Source: Rhizobium sp. L51/94 (GTDB taxonomy: Bacteria; Pseudomonadota; Alphaproteobacteria; Rhizobiales; Rhizobiaceae). Taken from it: 64,000 bases of DNA. Both the position numbers and the translations under genes were made by a program. The stretch is from contig NZ_CP072141.1 of assembly GCF_019355555.1 (NCBI RefSeq), forward strand, positions 2,164,001-2,228,000, read 5' to 3'. The notes beneath the pieces were generated by a model that was not told where the DNA came from, did not search any database, and worked only from the letters and a program-made list of their open reading frames with translations. Positions within the stretch are counted from its first letter, which is position 1. Each line of letters begins with the position of its first letter. Shown in pieces: positions 44,551 through 56,654 of the stretch.

Positions 44551-44900
44551 TGAAATACCATGCAGTTTGCTGTTAGACTTTCGAATATGGTGGTCACTGA
44601 TCCGGCGTAGTCGTTGCACTTGAGATCACCGGCGGCCATGATGGCGTGATTCTTCGAGCGTTCTCGCATCAGCCATTCCGTTCCGTACCGGTGGACATGG
44701 CAGGGAGGCGAGGCGCCGGACGAGCCCGATTTGTTTTGCGTTGATCGTTGTAATAAGCCTGTCACATCTGCCACGGCCGGCAGGCGGCATGGCTTGAAAT
44801 TGCCAAGGTGAAACTCCACTTCTACATCAAGTGAGAGAGGCCGGCGCACTGAATACTGCCGGCGCTTATCCCGGAAACGGGACGATGGAAAGGAATTGAA
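44551..44900. other. Upstream region of lon
   Basis: No gene has support in this stretch of about 350 bases between the clpX terminator and lon. A CTTGAA at 44793-44798 followed after 15 bases by CTCCACTT (44814-44821) resembles a heat-shock sigma-32 promoter of the E. coli type, which would fit lon, but the match is modest. Confidence 0.35.
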
Positions 44901-47321
<2,421 letters not shown>

Positions 47322-47365
47322 TGTTGGCTTTTGCCATACTTGTGCCGAATTGACATAATTCACCA

Positions 47366-47393
47366 AAAAGGCCGGCTTAATCGCCGGCCTTTT
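47366..47393 (+). terminator. Intrinsic terminator of lon
   Basis: AAAAGGCCGGC / GCCGGCCTTTT, a perfect 11-bp stem with a six-base loop ending in a T run, 44 bases after the stop. Confidence 0.92.
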
Positions 47394-47527
47394 CTGTGAA
47401 AACAACGCAGGAATGCTTGCTTTTCCTTGCTTTGCAGGGCTTTTGGGTTGCGACGGGCCAGAGCTTACGTATTCTGCGCCCGGCTTAAACGATTGAGTCG
47501 TTTCATACCGAAGAAAGGGTTGGAAAC

Positions 47528-47803
47528 ATGAACAAGAATGAACTCGTGTCTGCTGTGTCCGAGAAAGCCGGCATCACCAAGGCTGATGCAGCATCCGCTG
47601 TTGACGCTGTTTTTGAGGTTGTGCAGGGCGCACTGAAGAGCGGTGGCGACGTTCGTCTCGCCGGTTTCGGTAGCTTCACCGTTTCTCACCGTGCAGCGTC
47701 CAAGGGTCGTAACCCGTCGACCGGCGCTGAAGTCGACATTCCGGCTCGCAACGTGCCGAAGTTCACGCCCGGCAAGGGCCTGAAGGAATCCGTTAACAGC
47801 TGA
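47528..47803 (+). CDS. hupB: Nucleoid protein HU-beta
   Basis: A 91-residue HU protein. The sequence MNKNELVSAVSEKAGITKADAASAVDAVFEVV, the FGSFTVSHRAASKGRNPSTGAEVDIPA arm with its intercalating proline and the end PKFTPGKGLKESVN are those of HU-beta. It packs DNA without strong sequence preference. It lies 206 bases after lon, the common lon-hupB arrangement, and has its own terminator. AAAGGGTTGG precedes the ATG. Confidence 0.97.
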   Translation: MNKNELVSAVSEKAGITKADAASAVDAVFEVVQGALKSGGDVRLAGFGSFTVSHRAASKGRNPSTGAEVDIPARNVPKFTPGKGLKESVNS

Positions 47804-47856
47804 TTTCGCTTTGCCGGCCGGATCATGGCGATCCATGCTGGCGGCGCTTGTAAAGA

Positions 47857-47886
47857 GGGTCCGGTTTTTGCCGGACCCTTTTTCGT
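47857..47886 (+). terminator. Intrinsic terminator of hupB
   Basis: GGGTCCGG (47857-47864) and CCGGACCC (47871-47878) form a perfect 8-bp stem with a T-rich six-base loop followed by TTTTTTCG, 53 bases after the stop. Confidence 0.88.
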
Positions 47887-48873
47887 TTACCAGCGCTGAT
47901 GCACGTGCGGTGCGACGAGCCTGTCGTAGACGTCGCGCGTGGCCGCCATGACGTCGGCCGATAGCGGCGCCAGATCGGCTGCGGCGGCATTTGCCTTCGC
48001 CTGCTCGCCGTTTCTAGCGCCCGGAATGACCACCGTCACGGCGTCGCTCATGAGGATCCAGCGCAGCGCGAAGGCCGCCATGGTCGTTCCCTCCGGCACC
48101 AGCTTGCGGACCTCCTCGACAGCCTGCAGCCCGACTTCGAACGGCACGCCGGCAAAGGTCTCGCCGACATCGAAGGCCTCGCCGTTGCGGTTGAACTTGC
48201 GGTGGTCGTCGTCAGCGAATGCGGTGGCGGAGTTGATCTTGCCGGAGAGCAGGCCGCTTGCCAGCGGCACGCGGGCGATGACGGCAACATTCTTGCGTCG
48301 TGCCTCTGCGAAAAACAGGTCGGACGGCCGCTGGCGGAAAATATTGTAGATGATCTGGATGCTGACGACGCCCGGGAATTCGATCGCCTTCAGGGCTTCT
48401 TCGACCTTTTCGACGCTGACGCCATATCCCTTGATCTTGCCCGCCGTCTGCATGGCGCCGAGGGCCTCGAAGACCTCAGGCCGATATAGGACTTCCGTCG
48501 GCGGGCAATGCAGTTGCACCAGATCGAGGCTGTCGACGCCAAGGTTGTTCAAGCTCCGGTCGACAAAGGCCTCGATGTTGGCCTTGGTGTAGCCGTCCGC
48601 AACATGCGGATCGAGCCGCCGGCCGGCCTTGGTAGCGACCATCGGCCGCTCGCCGCTACGCGTCTTCAGCACTTCGGCGATGATTTTTTCCGAGCGGCCG
48701 TCGCCATAGACGTCAGCAGTATCGATGAAGGTCATGCCGGCATCGAGCGCTGCGTTCAATGCGGCCCGCCCATCGGCCTCGCTGACGTCGCCCCAGGCGC
48801 CGCCGATCTGCCAGGCGCCGAAACCGACGTCGCTGACGATGAATGGTGTGCGGCCGAATGCGTGATATCTCAT
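47887..48873 (-). CDS. Aldo/keto reductase
   Basis: A 328-residue NADPH-dependent TIM-barrel reductase. The catalytic tetrad is recognisable: Asp and Tyr in DTADVYGDG, Lys in ATKAGRR, His in VQLHCPP. The coenzyme-binding end is VVIPGARNGEQAKANAAAADLAPLS. It resembles the AKR families annotated as general stress protein 69 / YghZ-type reductases; substrate unknown. ATG 48873 has GGAGGAGG seven bases upstream and is followed by the family start MRYHAFGRT; longer in-frame extensions lack support. The stop converges on hupB. Confidence 0.92.
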   Translation of the reverse strand: MRYHAFGRTPFIVSDVGFGAWQIGGAWGDVSEADGRAALNAALDAGMTFIDTADVYGDGRSEKIIAEVLKTRSGERPMVATKAGRRLDPHVADGYTKANIEAFVDRSLNNLGVDSLDLVQLHCPPTEVLYRPEVFEALGAMQTAGKIKGYGVSVEKVEEALKAIEFPGVVSIQIIYNIFRQRPSDLFFAEARRKNVAVIARVPLASGLLSGKINSATAFADDDHRKFNRNGEAFDVGETFAGVPFEVGLQAVEEVRKLVPEGTTMAAFALRWILMSDAVTVVIPGARNGEQAKANAAAADLAPLSADVMAATRDVYDRLVAPHVHQRW

Positions 48874-49083
48874 GGTATTCCTCCTCCAGTGGGGTGGGTG
48901 TCGGCGTAGCAGGCGGCTCGGTTTGCAGCAAGCGCACCTCGTGTACGACCGGGACGCAGATAGAGGCGGGCTGCAGCGCGGCAACCAACGTCGTGGTCGG
49001 CGCCGGTAAATTCGTCTCCTCGCTGGAAATCCCGAGGCCGCCCCGGTAAGCTCCATCTCGACTCGAAGTCATGAGGATCCGCC

Positions 49084-49953
49084 ATGCCGACGCCCATTCG
49101 CCTCTCCAACGAATTCCTCACAGTCGACATTTCGTCTCTCGGCGCTGAAATGCAGGCGCTGACATCAGCCGATGGGCGTTCCTATCTCTGGAATGGCGAT
49201 GCCGCGTTCTGGACCGGCCGCTCGCCGATCCTGTTTCCGATCGTCGGCAGGGCTCCTGACGACCAGCTGACGATCGATGGCAAGACCTATCCCATGGGGC
49301 AGCACGGCTTTGCCCGGCGCAGCGAGTTTGTCCTCGCAGCATCGACCGCGACCATGAGCCGGCACGAACTTGCAGCCTCGGCAGAAACGCGAGCGGTCTA
49401 CCCCTTTGAATTCCGGCTCGCCGTCGAGCATCGGATCGCGGGGCGGGCGGTGACGGTTGCTGCCGAAGTCAGCAATCTCGGCAACACGCCGATGCCGTTC
49501 GGCCTCGGCTTCCACTCGGCCTTCGTCTGGCCGCTGCCGGGATGCGAAGGAAAGCCACACGGTGTCACCCTCGATAACGGCGCCGAACCGCCGCTGGTGA
49601 GGCTCCAGGGCGGTCTCGTGAAGCCCGGCACCCTTCCATCGCCGTTCAAGGCCGGCCACCTGCAGCTCGAACATGCAATGTTCGATGCGGATGCGATGAT
49701 CTTTCCGGAGGGCGCAGGGCAGGGGCTCACCTATGGCGCGGAAGGCGGGCCACATCTTCGTTTCGCGTTCGAAAATCTCCCGAACCTCGCGCTGTGGTCC
49801 AAACCCGGTGCCCCGTTTCTGTGCGTCGAACCCTGGCATGGCACGGCAGCGAAGATCGATGGCTCGAAGGAACTGGCCGACAGGCCATACTCCGAGATCC
49901 TCGCTCCTGCGGCAACCGCACGCTTTTCGTTCACGGTCGAAATCCCGGCATAG
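49084..49953 (+). CDS. Aldose 1-epimerase family protein
   Basis: A 289-residue beta-sandwich protein of the galactose mutarotase-like superfamily (YihR/LacX type). Visible are LGAEMQALTSADGRSYLWNGD, the FPIVGRAPDD turn, MGQHGFARRSEF and GFHSAFVWPLPG with the catalytic-type histidine, and the C-terminal LCVEPWHGTA. Enzymes of this type interconvert sugar anomers, but many family members act on hexose-6-phosphates or unknown sugars. It diverges from the aldo/keto reductase gene. Confidence 0.88.
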   Translation: MPTPIRLSNEFLTVDISSLGAEMQALTSADGRSYLWNGDAAFWTGRSPILFPIVGRAPDDQLTIDGKTYPMGQHGFARRSEFVLAASTATMSRHELAASAETRAVYPFEFRLAVEHRIAGRAVTVAAEVSNLGNTPMPFGLGFHSAFVWPLPGCEGKPHGVTLDNGAEPPLVRLQGGLVKPGTLPSPFKAGHLQLEHAMFDADAMIFPEGAGQGLTYGAEGGPHLRFAFENLPNLALWSKPGAPFLCVEPWHGTAAKIDGSKELADRPYSEILAPAATARFSFTVEIPA

Positions 49954-50074
49954 GCAGCGTGCTGGCGGCAAGCCGTTAATGCTGGATAACCCCGGGACGA
50001 GCGACCCGTCGCCATAGCATTCGCTGCCGAAGACGCTTAAAAAAGGCGCTCGACGCCTTTGCTGTCTGGAGCGC

Positions 50075-51319
50075 ATGTCCGCATTCACCTTCATCCACGC
50101 CGCCGACCTCCATCTTGGCAGTCCCTTCCAGGGGCTGGCACTGAAGGATGCCGACATTGCAGCTGTGTTCGTCGATGCCAGCCGTAAGGCCTTCTCGACG
50201 CTGGTCGATCGTGCGGTCGAGCGCAGGGTGGATTTCTTCGTCATCGCCGGTGACGTCTATGACGGCGACTGGAAGGACAACAAGATCGGGTTGTTCTTCA
50301 ACCGCGAGATGGCGCGGCTGGAGCGGGCTGGAATCCCCGTCTATCTGCTGAAAGGCAACCACGACGCCGAAAGCGTCATCACCCGGACGATCACGCTGCC
50401 CGACAACGTCCACCAGTTCCCGACCGGAAAACCCGGCACTTTCAAGCTGGAGGCCTTGAAAGTCGCGCTGCACGGGCAGGGCTTCGCCGACCGCTCGGCA
50501 ACCGACAACCTGGCGCTCGGTTATCCGGCCGCGGTCCCCGGCTGGTTCAACATCGGCGTGCTGCACACCTCGCTGACCGGCCGCGAGCCGCATGCCAACT
50601 ATGCCCCTTGTTCGCTCGACGACCTGCGCTCGCGCGGCTACGACTACTGGGCGCTCGGCCATGTTCACGAATATGAGTTGCTGGCTGAAAACCCGGCGAT
50701 CATGTTTCCCGGCAACCTGCAGGGGCGAAGCATCCGCGAATGCGGCCCAAAGGGCGCGCTGCTGGTGAGTGTCGAGGATGGTATCGCCACCCACACCCGG
50801 ATCATCGTCGATGAGGCGCGCTTCGGCGAACTCGCCGTCCTCGTCGATGTCGATGACGATCAACCGGCGATCCTGCGTCGTATCCAGCAGGCAGTCGAGC
50901 CGCTGGTCGAGGCTATGGAGGAACGCATCCTGGCCCTGCGCATCCGGCTTTCTGGCGAAAGCCACGTCCGCAAGGCGATCATTGCCCGCCGCCAGGATTT
51001 TCACGACGAAGTACAGGCAGCCTGCCATCGTGCGCACGCCGACATCTGGTTGGAGAAGCTTGAGATCAGGCTTGAGGATCCGGCAGGTCGCGCTGTCACC
51101 GCCAGCGCGACTGCCGGGCTGGACCTGGACGCCTTGATCCCGCCGGCGTCAGACTTGCCGCCGGCCGTGATCTCGGAGGCTGAGGCCCGTCTATCGGAAA
51201 TCGTCGCCAAGCTGCCGGGCGGTCTCGGCGCCCAGGAACAGCCGCTGGACGTCGATCTGCAATCGCTGCTGGCCGAAGCCCGCGACCTGCTGGTTGCCCG
51301 GTCCGGAGGGGCGGTCTAG
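50075..51319 (+). CDS. SbcD-like DNA repair nuclease (YhaO type)
   Basis: A 414-residue calcineurin-fold metallophosphatase of the SbcD/Mre11 group. The five phosphodiesterase motifs are all seen: HAADLHLG (Asp11, His13), AGDVYDG (Asp60), KGNHD (Asn95-His96-Asp97), GVLHTS and GHVHE. A C-terminal domain of about 150 residues lacks the classical SbcD capping pattern and resembles YhaO. It is followed after 3 bases by a large SMC-like ATPase, so the two should form one complex acting on DNA ends or hairpins. Confidence 0.9.
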   Translation: MSAFTFIHAADLHLGSPFQGLALKDADIAAVFVDASRKAFSTLVDRAVERRVDFFVIAGDVYDGDWKDNKIGLFFNREMARLERAGIPVYLLKGNHDAESVITRTITLPDNVHQFPTGKPGTFKLEALKVALHGQGFADRSATDNLALGYPAAVPGWFNIGVLHTSLTGREPHANYAPCSLDDLRSRGYDYWALGHVHEYELLAENPAIMFPGNLQGRSIRECGPKGALLVSVEDGIATHTRIIVDEARFGELAVLVDVDDDQPAILRRIQQAVEPLVEAMEERILALRIRLSGESHVRKAIIARRQDFHDEVQAACHRAHADIWLEKLEIRLEDPAGRAVTASATAGLDLDALIPPASDLPPAVISEAEARLSEIVAKLPGGLGAQEQPLDVDLQSLLAEARDLLVARSGGAV

Positions 51320-51322
51320 CCG

Positions 51323-54300
51323 ATGCGTTTCAAGAGCCTGGAAATCCTGCGCTACGGTGCGCTCACAGACCGCACCCTGACATTCCGGCCGGACGCGCGG
51401 CTGCACATCATCTACGGGCCCAACGAGGCCGGAAAGTCGTCGGCTCTGGCTGCGATTTCCGATCTGATGTTCGGTTTCCCGACGGCTGCCGAATACAGTT
51501 TCCTGCACGAGGCCAACACATTGCGGGTCGGCGCCGAAATTGTCAGCCAAGGTGGCCAGAGCCTTGCCTTCCGCCGCCGTCGTGGCCGCAAGAACACGCT
51601 GCTGTCGGCAGACGCCGCGGAAACCGCGTTGCCGGAGGATGCGCTTGCAGCCTTTATCGGGAGTCTCAACCGTGATGTTTTCGAGCGTGCCTTCGGGCTG
51701 AATTCCGATCGTCTGCGCCGTGGTGCTGCCGCGATGCTGAAAGGTGGCGGCGAGATCGGCAGCCTGCTGTTTTCGGCGGCCTCCGGTCTGCTCGGCCTGA
51801 CGCAGCTGAAGCAGTCGCTGGAGAATGAGGCCGATCTCATCTTCGGGCCGCGAAAATCCAAGGATCGATCGTTCTACCAAGTGCTCGAGCGCCATGACGA
51901 GGCCAAGCGCGCCGAGCGGGACAGCGAGCTGAAATCCGGCGACTGGAAACGGCTTTTGGCCGATGCTGCCGATATCGAGGCACAGCTGGCCGCGCTTCAG
52001 GCGGAGCGACAGGAGACCAGGCACACCCTGGACCGCCTGACGATGCTGAAAACGCTGGAGCCGGTGCTGGCAGAAATCGATGCGGAGCAGGATCGGCTAG
52101 CCGAGTTCGTCGACCTTGCCCCGCTGCCGCAGGCTTTTGCAACGGAGCTGGCGCAAGCACTGGCGCGTCGTCAGGCGGTAGAGGCTGCGATCCGCGTTGC
52201 CGATGCCGAGATGGACCGCATTGCCGACGACATCAGCGCCACCCCTGTAGATGAGGCGATACGGGCAGCGGCGCCGGCGATCATGGCCCGCTACGCCGAG
52301 ACAGCCGATTATCGTTCCAAGACCAAGGACATGCAGCGCGTGTCGGGCGAGATCGATGAATTCGACGCCCGTCTGGTGCAGTTCGCCCGCAGGCTTGGCC
52401 TTAGCGATGTGGCCGAGGTCGAGCGCGTTCAGCCCAGCGACGCGGAACTCGCGCGCATCCGCAGGCTCACAAGCGCGGGCATCGCCCTCCATCGCGATCA
52501 TTCGGATGTCGGCCAGAGACTGGCCGAGGCGCGTGACCAGTTGCGGCGCCTTGAGGAGACGGCGGCGAGCGGCAGGCTCATCGACCCCAAGCCCTATCAG
52601 GAGCAGATGACCGTTCTGCAGCCCGATCTGTCTGAACTGTCGCGTCTGGATGCCGTTGCCGTTCAGGTGGAGCGTCTGGAGAGAGACCTCGAGGCGGCCA
52701 CCGCCCGAATGTCGCCTGCGATAGACGACCTCGAGCGTCTGCTGTCCGTTCCCCTGCCGGACATCGCCGCACTTGCCAAGCAGGGCGACACGCTGGCAGA
52801 GGCCGAGGCCGATAGCCGGGACGCTGCCAACCGACTGGCGGCGCTGGAGAACGAAGCCAGCCAGATCGTCGCAAAGATCGCCGGTATGCAGCACGAGGGC
52901 TCGATCGTCACCCGCGAAGAGATCGCCGAAGCGCGCACCCTGAGAGACGGGGTTTGGCAATCCTTCGCTGCCGCACCGAAATCTACCAAGGACAATGCAG
53001 AAGTCGTGTCGCAAGCCATCCGCGAAGCCGACAGGTTGGCCGACCTGGCGCTGGCCAACGCCGACCGCGTCTCGCGCCACACGCAGCTACGTCTGCGGCA
53101 GGCCGAACTCGAGCCGCAACTGGAGGCCGCACGGTCCGAGAGCTTCACAAAAGACAAGGCGCTCGAGGCTGCGCGTAAAACGTACCGGCAGCTGTTCGAG
53201 CCGGCCGGTGTCAAACCGTTGTCGCCGGACCGCATGATCGACTGGCGCCGCGCCGTCGACGCTCTCTCCAGGCAGCGTGAAACCCTCAACGACATCAGGG
53301 ATGAACTGGCTGAACTGAAACGCAAGGAAGCGCGGCTCGGACCGGTGCTTGCAGACCTCGCCGATGCGACCGGATATAGCGCCACCGCCTCCCTTGCGCC
53401 ATCGGCGCTGGCTCGTGGCCTGTCGCGACACATCGAGACGATAGCCGAGCGCTGGACCGATAGCCGGTCGCTCGAGGGCAAGCGCGCTGCGGCGCGGGAA
53501 AACATCGCCGGTCTCGAACAGCGCCAGTCGGATATCAACGTCTCCATCGCCAAATTCGAGGCAGCCTTTGCCAACGCCGCGCTGGCGATAGGGCTACCGG
53601 AAGGCACCACCGTCGATATGGCGGAGGCGGCGATCGAGATATGGAAGTCGTTGCCGGAAACGCTGACGGAGCGGGAAAACCGCCGCCGCCGCGTCCGTGG
53701 CATGCAGCGCGATACGACAGCCTTCGAGCACGCCGTACGGGATCTCGTGAACGCCATCGCGCCGGACCTGAAGCCGCTGGCGCCCGATGCCGCCGCAGAA
53801 GCGCTGCACGAGCGGGCCGTGTCGGCCAATGCCGGCGACCAGCGCCGCGCGGCTCTGGAAAAGGCCCGCCAGCAGGCCGGGTTACGGCTGGCACGATGCC
53901 GGTCGGATCTGGAGGAGGTCGAGGCCGAACTCGCCGCACTTTCAATACAGGTGCCGGCTGAGCATGACCTCGATGCGCTTCTGGCGCGGCTTGAGGAGCG
54001 CCGCCGCCTGCAAAGCCGGCTCGCTGAAAGCCGGGCGCGATTTGCACTGCAGGCAAACGGACAGGATGAGGCACATGTCCGGGCCGGCCTATCGGGTTTC
54101 GACCGGGTCGTGGCGGAGCTCGAAATCGAGCAACTCGCAGCCCGGGACCAGACTCAGCTCAGCCGGTTTGCCGACCTGAACGTGCGGCTCGCGGAAAACC
54201 AGCGGCAACGCCAGCTGCTCGAGAACGGTGCGGGCGCGGAACTGGCGGTCTTCCAGAAATACGCGGCGGAAGCGGAGGCCAAGGCGCTCGCCCGCGAGTG

Positions 54301-54772
54301 GCTCGTCCTCAAGCTGGCATCGAGCCTGCTGGCGTCATCCATGGAAACCTACCGAGAGCGGCAGGCAGATCCTGTGATGCGCCGGGCAGGGGAGTTGTTC
54401 TCTGTGCTGACAGGTGGCCGTTTTTCGCGCCTGGTGCAGCTGTATGACGACAGGGACGAGCTGCAGCTACAGGCGGAGCGGACGGGTGGCGAGAAAGTGC
54501 CGCTCGACGGCCTCAGCGAAGGCACCGGCGACCAGCTGTACCTGGCTCTGCGGCTTGCCTTCCTCGAGGACTATTCAGCGCGCAACGAGCCAGCGCCGCT
54601 GATTGTCGACGACATTTTCCAGACGTTCGACGATGATCGCACCGCATCGGGCCTCAAAGCTCTCTGCGGTACGGCTGATCGGTTCCAGACGATTCTCTTC
54701 ACCCATGAAATGAGTGTCGTCGATATCGCCACCCGCGAGATCGGCAAGGAGCTCGATCTCATCAGGCTTTAG
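51323..54772 (+). CDS. SbcC/YhaN-like ATPase
   Basis: An 1149-residue SMC/Rad50-like ABC ATPase. The N-terminal Walker A is GPNEAGKSS at 32-40; two very long coiled coils occupy about 170-1000; the C-terminal half carries the signature LSEGTGDQLYLALR, Walker B LIVDDIFQTFDDD and the H-loop FTHEMSVVD. No CxxC zinc hook is found in the middle, unlike true SbcC/Rad50, which matches YhaN. Only two cysteines are seen in the C-terminal region, neither hook-like. It is probably translationally coupled to the SbcD-like gene; DNA repair or genome maintenance is the likely role. Confidence 0.9.
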   Translation: MRFKSLEILRYGALTDRTLTFRPDARLHIIYGPNEAGKSSALAAISDLMFGFPTAAEYSFLHEANTLRVGAEIVSQGGQSLAFRRRRGRKNTLLSADAAETALPEDALAAFIGSLNRDVFERAFGLNSDRLRRGAAAMLKGGGEIGSLLFSAASGLLGLTQLKQSLENEADLIFGPRKSKDRSFYQVLERHDEAKRAERDSELKSGDWKRLLADAADIEAQLAALQAERQETRHTLDRLTMLKTLEPVLAEIDAEQDRLAEFVDLAPLPQAFATELAQALARRQAVEAAIRVADAEMDRIADDISATPVDEAIRAAAPAIMARYAETADYRSKTKDMQRVSGEIDEFDARLVQFARRLGLSDVAEVERVQPSDAELARIRRLTSAGIALHRDHSDVGQRLAEARDQLRRLEETAASGRLIDPKPYQEQMTVLQPDLSELSRLDAVAVQVERLERDLEAATARMSPAIDDLERLLSVPLPDIAALAKQGDTLAEAEADSRDAANRLAALENEASQIVAKIAGMQHEGSIVTREEIAEARTLRDGVWQSFAAAPKSTKDNAEVVSQAIREADRLADLALANADRVSRHTQLRLRQAELEPQLEAARSESFTKDKALEAARKTYRQLFEPAGVKPLSPDRMIDWRRAVDALSRQRETLNDIRDELAELKRKEARLGPVLADLADATGYSATASLAPSALARGLSRHIETIAERWTDSRSLEGKRAAARENIAGLEQRQSDINVSIAKFEAAFANAALAIGLPEGTTVDMAEAAIEIWKSLPETLTERENRRRRVRGMQRDTTAFEHAVRDLVNAIAPDLKPLAPDAAAEALHERAVSANAGDQRRAALEKARQQAGLRLARCRSDLEEVEAELAALSIQVPAEHDLDALLARLEERRRLQSRLAESRARFALQANGQDEAHVRAGLSGFDRVVAELEIEQLAARDQTQLSRFADLNVRLAENQRQRQLLENGAGAELAVFQKYAAEAEAKALAREWLVLKLASSLLASSMETYRERQADPVMRRAGELFSVLTGGRFSRLVQLYDDRDELQLQAERTGGEKVPLDGLSEGTGDQLYLALRLAFLEDYSARNEPAPLIVDDIFQTFDDDRTASGLKALCGTADRFQTILFTHEMSVVDIATREIGKELDLIRL

Positions 54773-54774
54773 GC

Positions 54775-55278
54775 TCAGGGGCGCGTGAAGACCACATGCG
54801 TGCGCGCAACGGGGAAGCCATATTTCGTTACCCAGGCGTTGTTGATCATGCTGCCATCCGGTTGGACGACCATCGAATCATGGAACCGGACGATGTTGGG
54901 TTTGCCCTTCGGTTCGAGGTTGACCAGGTACGTGAATCTCGCGGTCTGGCCGGTAATCTTCACCTCGGTGTCGCCGACCACATCCTCTCGCGTACCGCGA
55001 TAAGTGTTGGGTCCGGTGCGCGTGAAGCGCCAGGTCTTGCGGTCGGTCTCGCCGTCCGCATAGCGAAAGTCCTCGCGCAGGGAAAAATGCTTGCCCGACG
55101 ATGTGCCCGTAAGCTTGACCTTGAAATCGCGGCTGACGCCGTTGATTGCGCCAAAATGCCCGGTCGCCACGGTGTGCCCCGCAAAGTACTGTTCAAGCCG
55201 CAGATCGGCGGCGGATGCTCCGGCCACGCCCACCAGCTGCAGCAGGGCGGCGGCGATAAGGGTTCGTCCAAAACGCAT
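54775..55278 (-). CDS. DUF3833 secreted protein
   Basis: A 167-residue exported protein with a signal peptide (core LIAAALLQLVGVAGASA, cleavage near residue 23). The body matches the DUF3833 family: LEQYFAGHTVATGHFGAINGVSRDFKVKLTG, LREDFRYADGETDRKTWRF and GTREDVVGDTEVKITG with a beta-strand-rich profile like a small lipocalin. The mature protein has no cysteine, so it is not a lipoprotein. Function unknown. It is convergent with the YhaN-like gene, the stops two bases apart. Confidence 0.88.
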   Translation of the reverse strand: MRFGRTLIAAALLQLVGVAGASAADLRLEQYFAGHTVATGHFGAINGVSRDFKVKLTGTSSGKHFSLREDFRYADGETDRKTWRFTRTGPNTYRGTREDVVGDTEVKITGQTARFTYLVNLEPKGKPNIVRFHDSMVVQPDGSMINNAWVTKYGFPVARTHVVFTRP

Positions 55279-55682
55279 CTATTCTCTCCCGTGATTGCCG
55301 GCGTCACCCGTTGGCACGCCGTTGCAAGACATACGCCGGCATCCCGGGCATGGATCATAGCAAGGGCTCCGCACACGAGGTGCCGCGAGCCTGCGGGGAG
55401 GGCTGTATTCGAACCAACCAATGCGGCGAGCACGAATCGGCTCCGGATTTCGGCCGAGGGCAAAGGCAACGCTGCTTCGGGCTCGATGGTTTTGGCTGCA
55501 AACGGCGGCTCCAACGTGCTTTGCGGGAAGCCCCGGATGGTCATCCAAAACAAATCACCGGCGGTCATGGAATTGTCTTCAAAGCTGCTTGACACCAAAA
55601 GGCGAACCTCGTAGTTAGCCGCTCATCGAACGGCGAGCCGCTCGGTTGGATACGCAAGTGTCCGGAATGCTTGAAATGAATT
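55279..55682. other. Intergenic region before the tRNA-Asp genes
   Basis: About 400 bases with the upstream region of the DUF3833 gene and, toward the right, presumably the tRNA-Asp promoter. I see no supported gene. Confidence 0.55.
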
Positions 55683-55759
55683 GCGGGTGTAGCTCAGTTG
55701 GTTAGAGTGCCGGCCTGTCACGCCGGAGGTCGCGGGTTCGAGCCCCGTCACTCGCGCCA
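55683..55759 (+). tRNA. tRNA-Asp (anticodon GTC), copy 1
   Basis: A 77-base cloverleaf with acceptor arms GCGGGTG/CACTCGC (one G-U pair), anticodon stem CGGCC..GGCCGG-type pairing around CTGTCAC giving anticodon GTC, and T loop GGTTCGAGCCC, with an encoded CCA. Confidence 0.95.
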
Positions 55760-55835
55760 TTTCAAGTTAAGCAGATCTTCTGAAGATCGCCTTTCCGGTT
55801 GTTTGGGGCCACGGCTTTAGGGCCACATAATATGC

Positions 55836-55912
55836 GCGGGTGTAGCTCAGTTGGTTAGAGTGCCGGCCTGTCACGCCGGAGGTCGCGGGTTCGAGCCCCG
55901 TCACTCGCGCCA
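55836..55912 (+). tRNA. tRNA-Asp (anticodon GTC), copy 2
   Basis: The 77 bases are identical to the copy 76 bases upstream, including the encoded CCA. The pair is probably transcribed together. Confidence 0.95.
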
Positions 55913-56288
55913 TTAGCCAACGCTGATGACCCCTCCCAGAAAACCTTCGAAAGTGCGGCATAGTGGCATCGAAGCCGTGCGGTTTCTCCTGCTACGTGAT
56001 CCGATGTCTGGTCACTCAAGACATTGCGGCTTCCGATAAGTCTTTATTTTCAATCATAATTCGGTACCTTGCCGACCTGTGCTGCCCTGTCGGTTTCTCT
56101 GTCTGCGCGCATAGGTATTAAGCTTTGCAGCCGACGTGTCCTGATGCGCGTCCAAATCCCCCGTCAAAGCTCTTGCACCGGCGCGTCGCCTGCGCTAACC
56201 ACGGCGTGTTGCAATGCTCTTTCGCTTGCTGGGCAATCGCCCCGAGGTGCCGCCCCGGCGCTTCCCCCCGCAGGCAGGGATGGACACC
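55913..56288. other. Intergenic region before nuoA
   Basis: About 375 bases that should contain the nuo operon promoter. No further gene or clear consensus promoter was recognised. Confidence 0.5.
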
Positions 56289-56654
56289 ATGACTGGACTT
56301 CTGAGCGCCTATATTCCGATCGCAATCTTCATCGGAATTGCCCTGATCATCGGCCTTGCGCTGCTGGTCACGCCTTTCGCCGTCGCCTTCAAGGCACCGG
56401 ATCCGGAAAAGCTTTCGGCTTTCGAATGCGGCTTCAACGCCTTCGACGATGCCCGCATGAAATTCGACATCCGCTTCTACCTGGTATCGATTCTCTTCAT
56501 CATCTTCGATCTGGAAGTTGCCTTCCTGTTTCCGTGGGCAGTGTCGTTCTCATCGATCGGCTGGTTTGGGCTGTGGTCCATGATGGTATTTCTCGGCGTG
56601 CTGACCATCGGATTCGTCTATGAATGGAAAAAGGGAGCCTTGGAATGGGAGTAG
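56289..56654 (+). CDS. nuoA: NADH-quinone oxidoreductase subunit A
   Basis: A 121-residue, three-helix membrane subunit of complex I. The SxYECG-type loop motif [42 protein letters not shown] is diagnostic. ATG 56289 gives the usual 121-residue length; ATG 56280 (MDTMTG) is the alternative. Its stop overlaps the start of nuoB by ten bases. First gene of the operon. Confidence 0.96.
   Translation: MTGLLSAYIPIAIFIGIALIIGLALLVTPFAVAFKAPDPEKLSAFECGFNAFDDARMKFDIRFYLVSILFIIFDLEVAFLFPWAVSFSSIGWFGLWSMMVFLGVLTIGFVYEWKKGALEWE

Noticed and set aside
55683..55912. Duplicated tRNA-Asp as an attachment-site duplication of an integrated element
   Set aside because: The 76 bases between the copies hold no integrase or other gene; a simple tandem tRNA pair is a better explanation.
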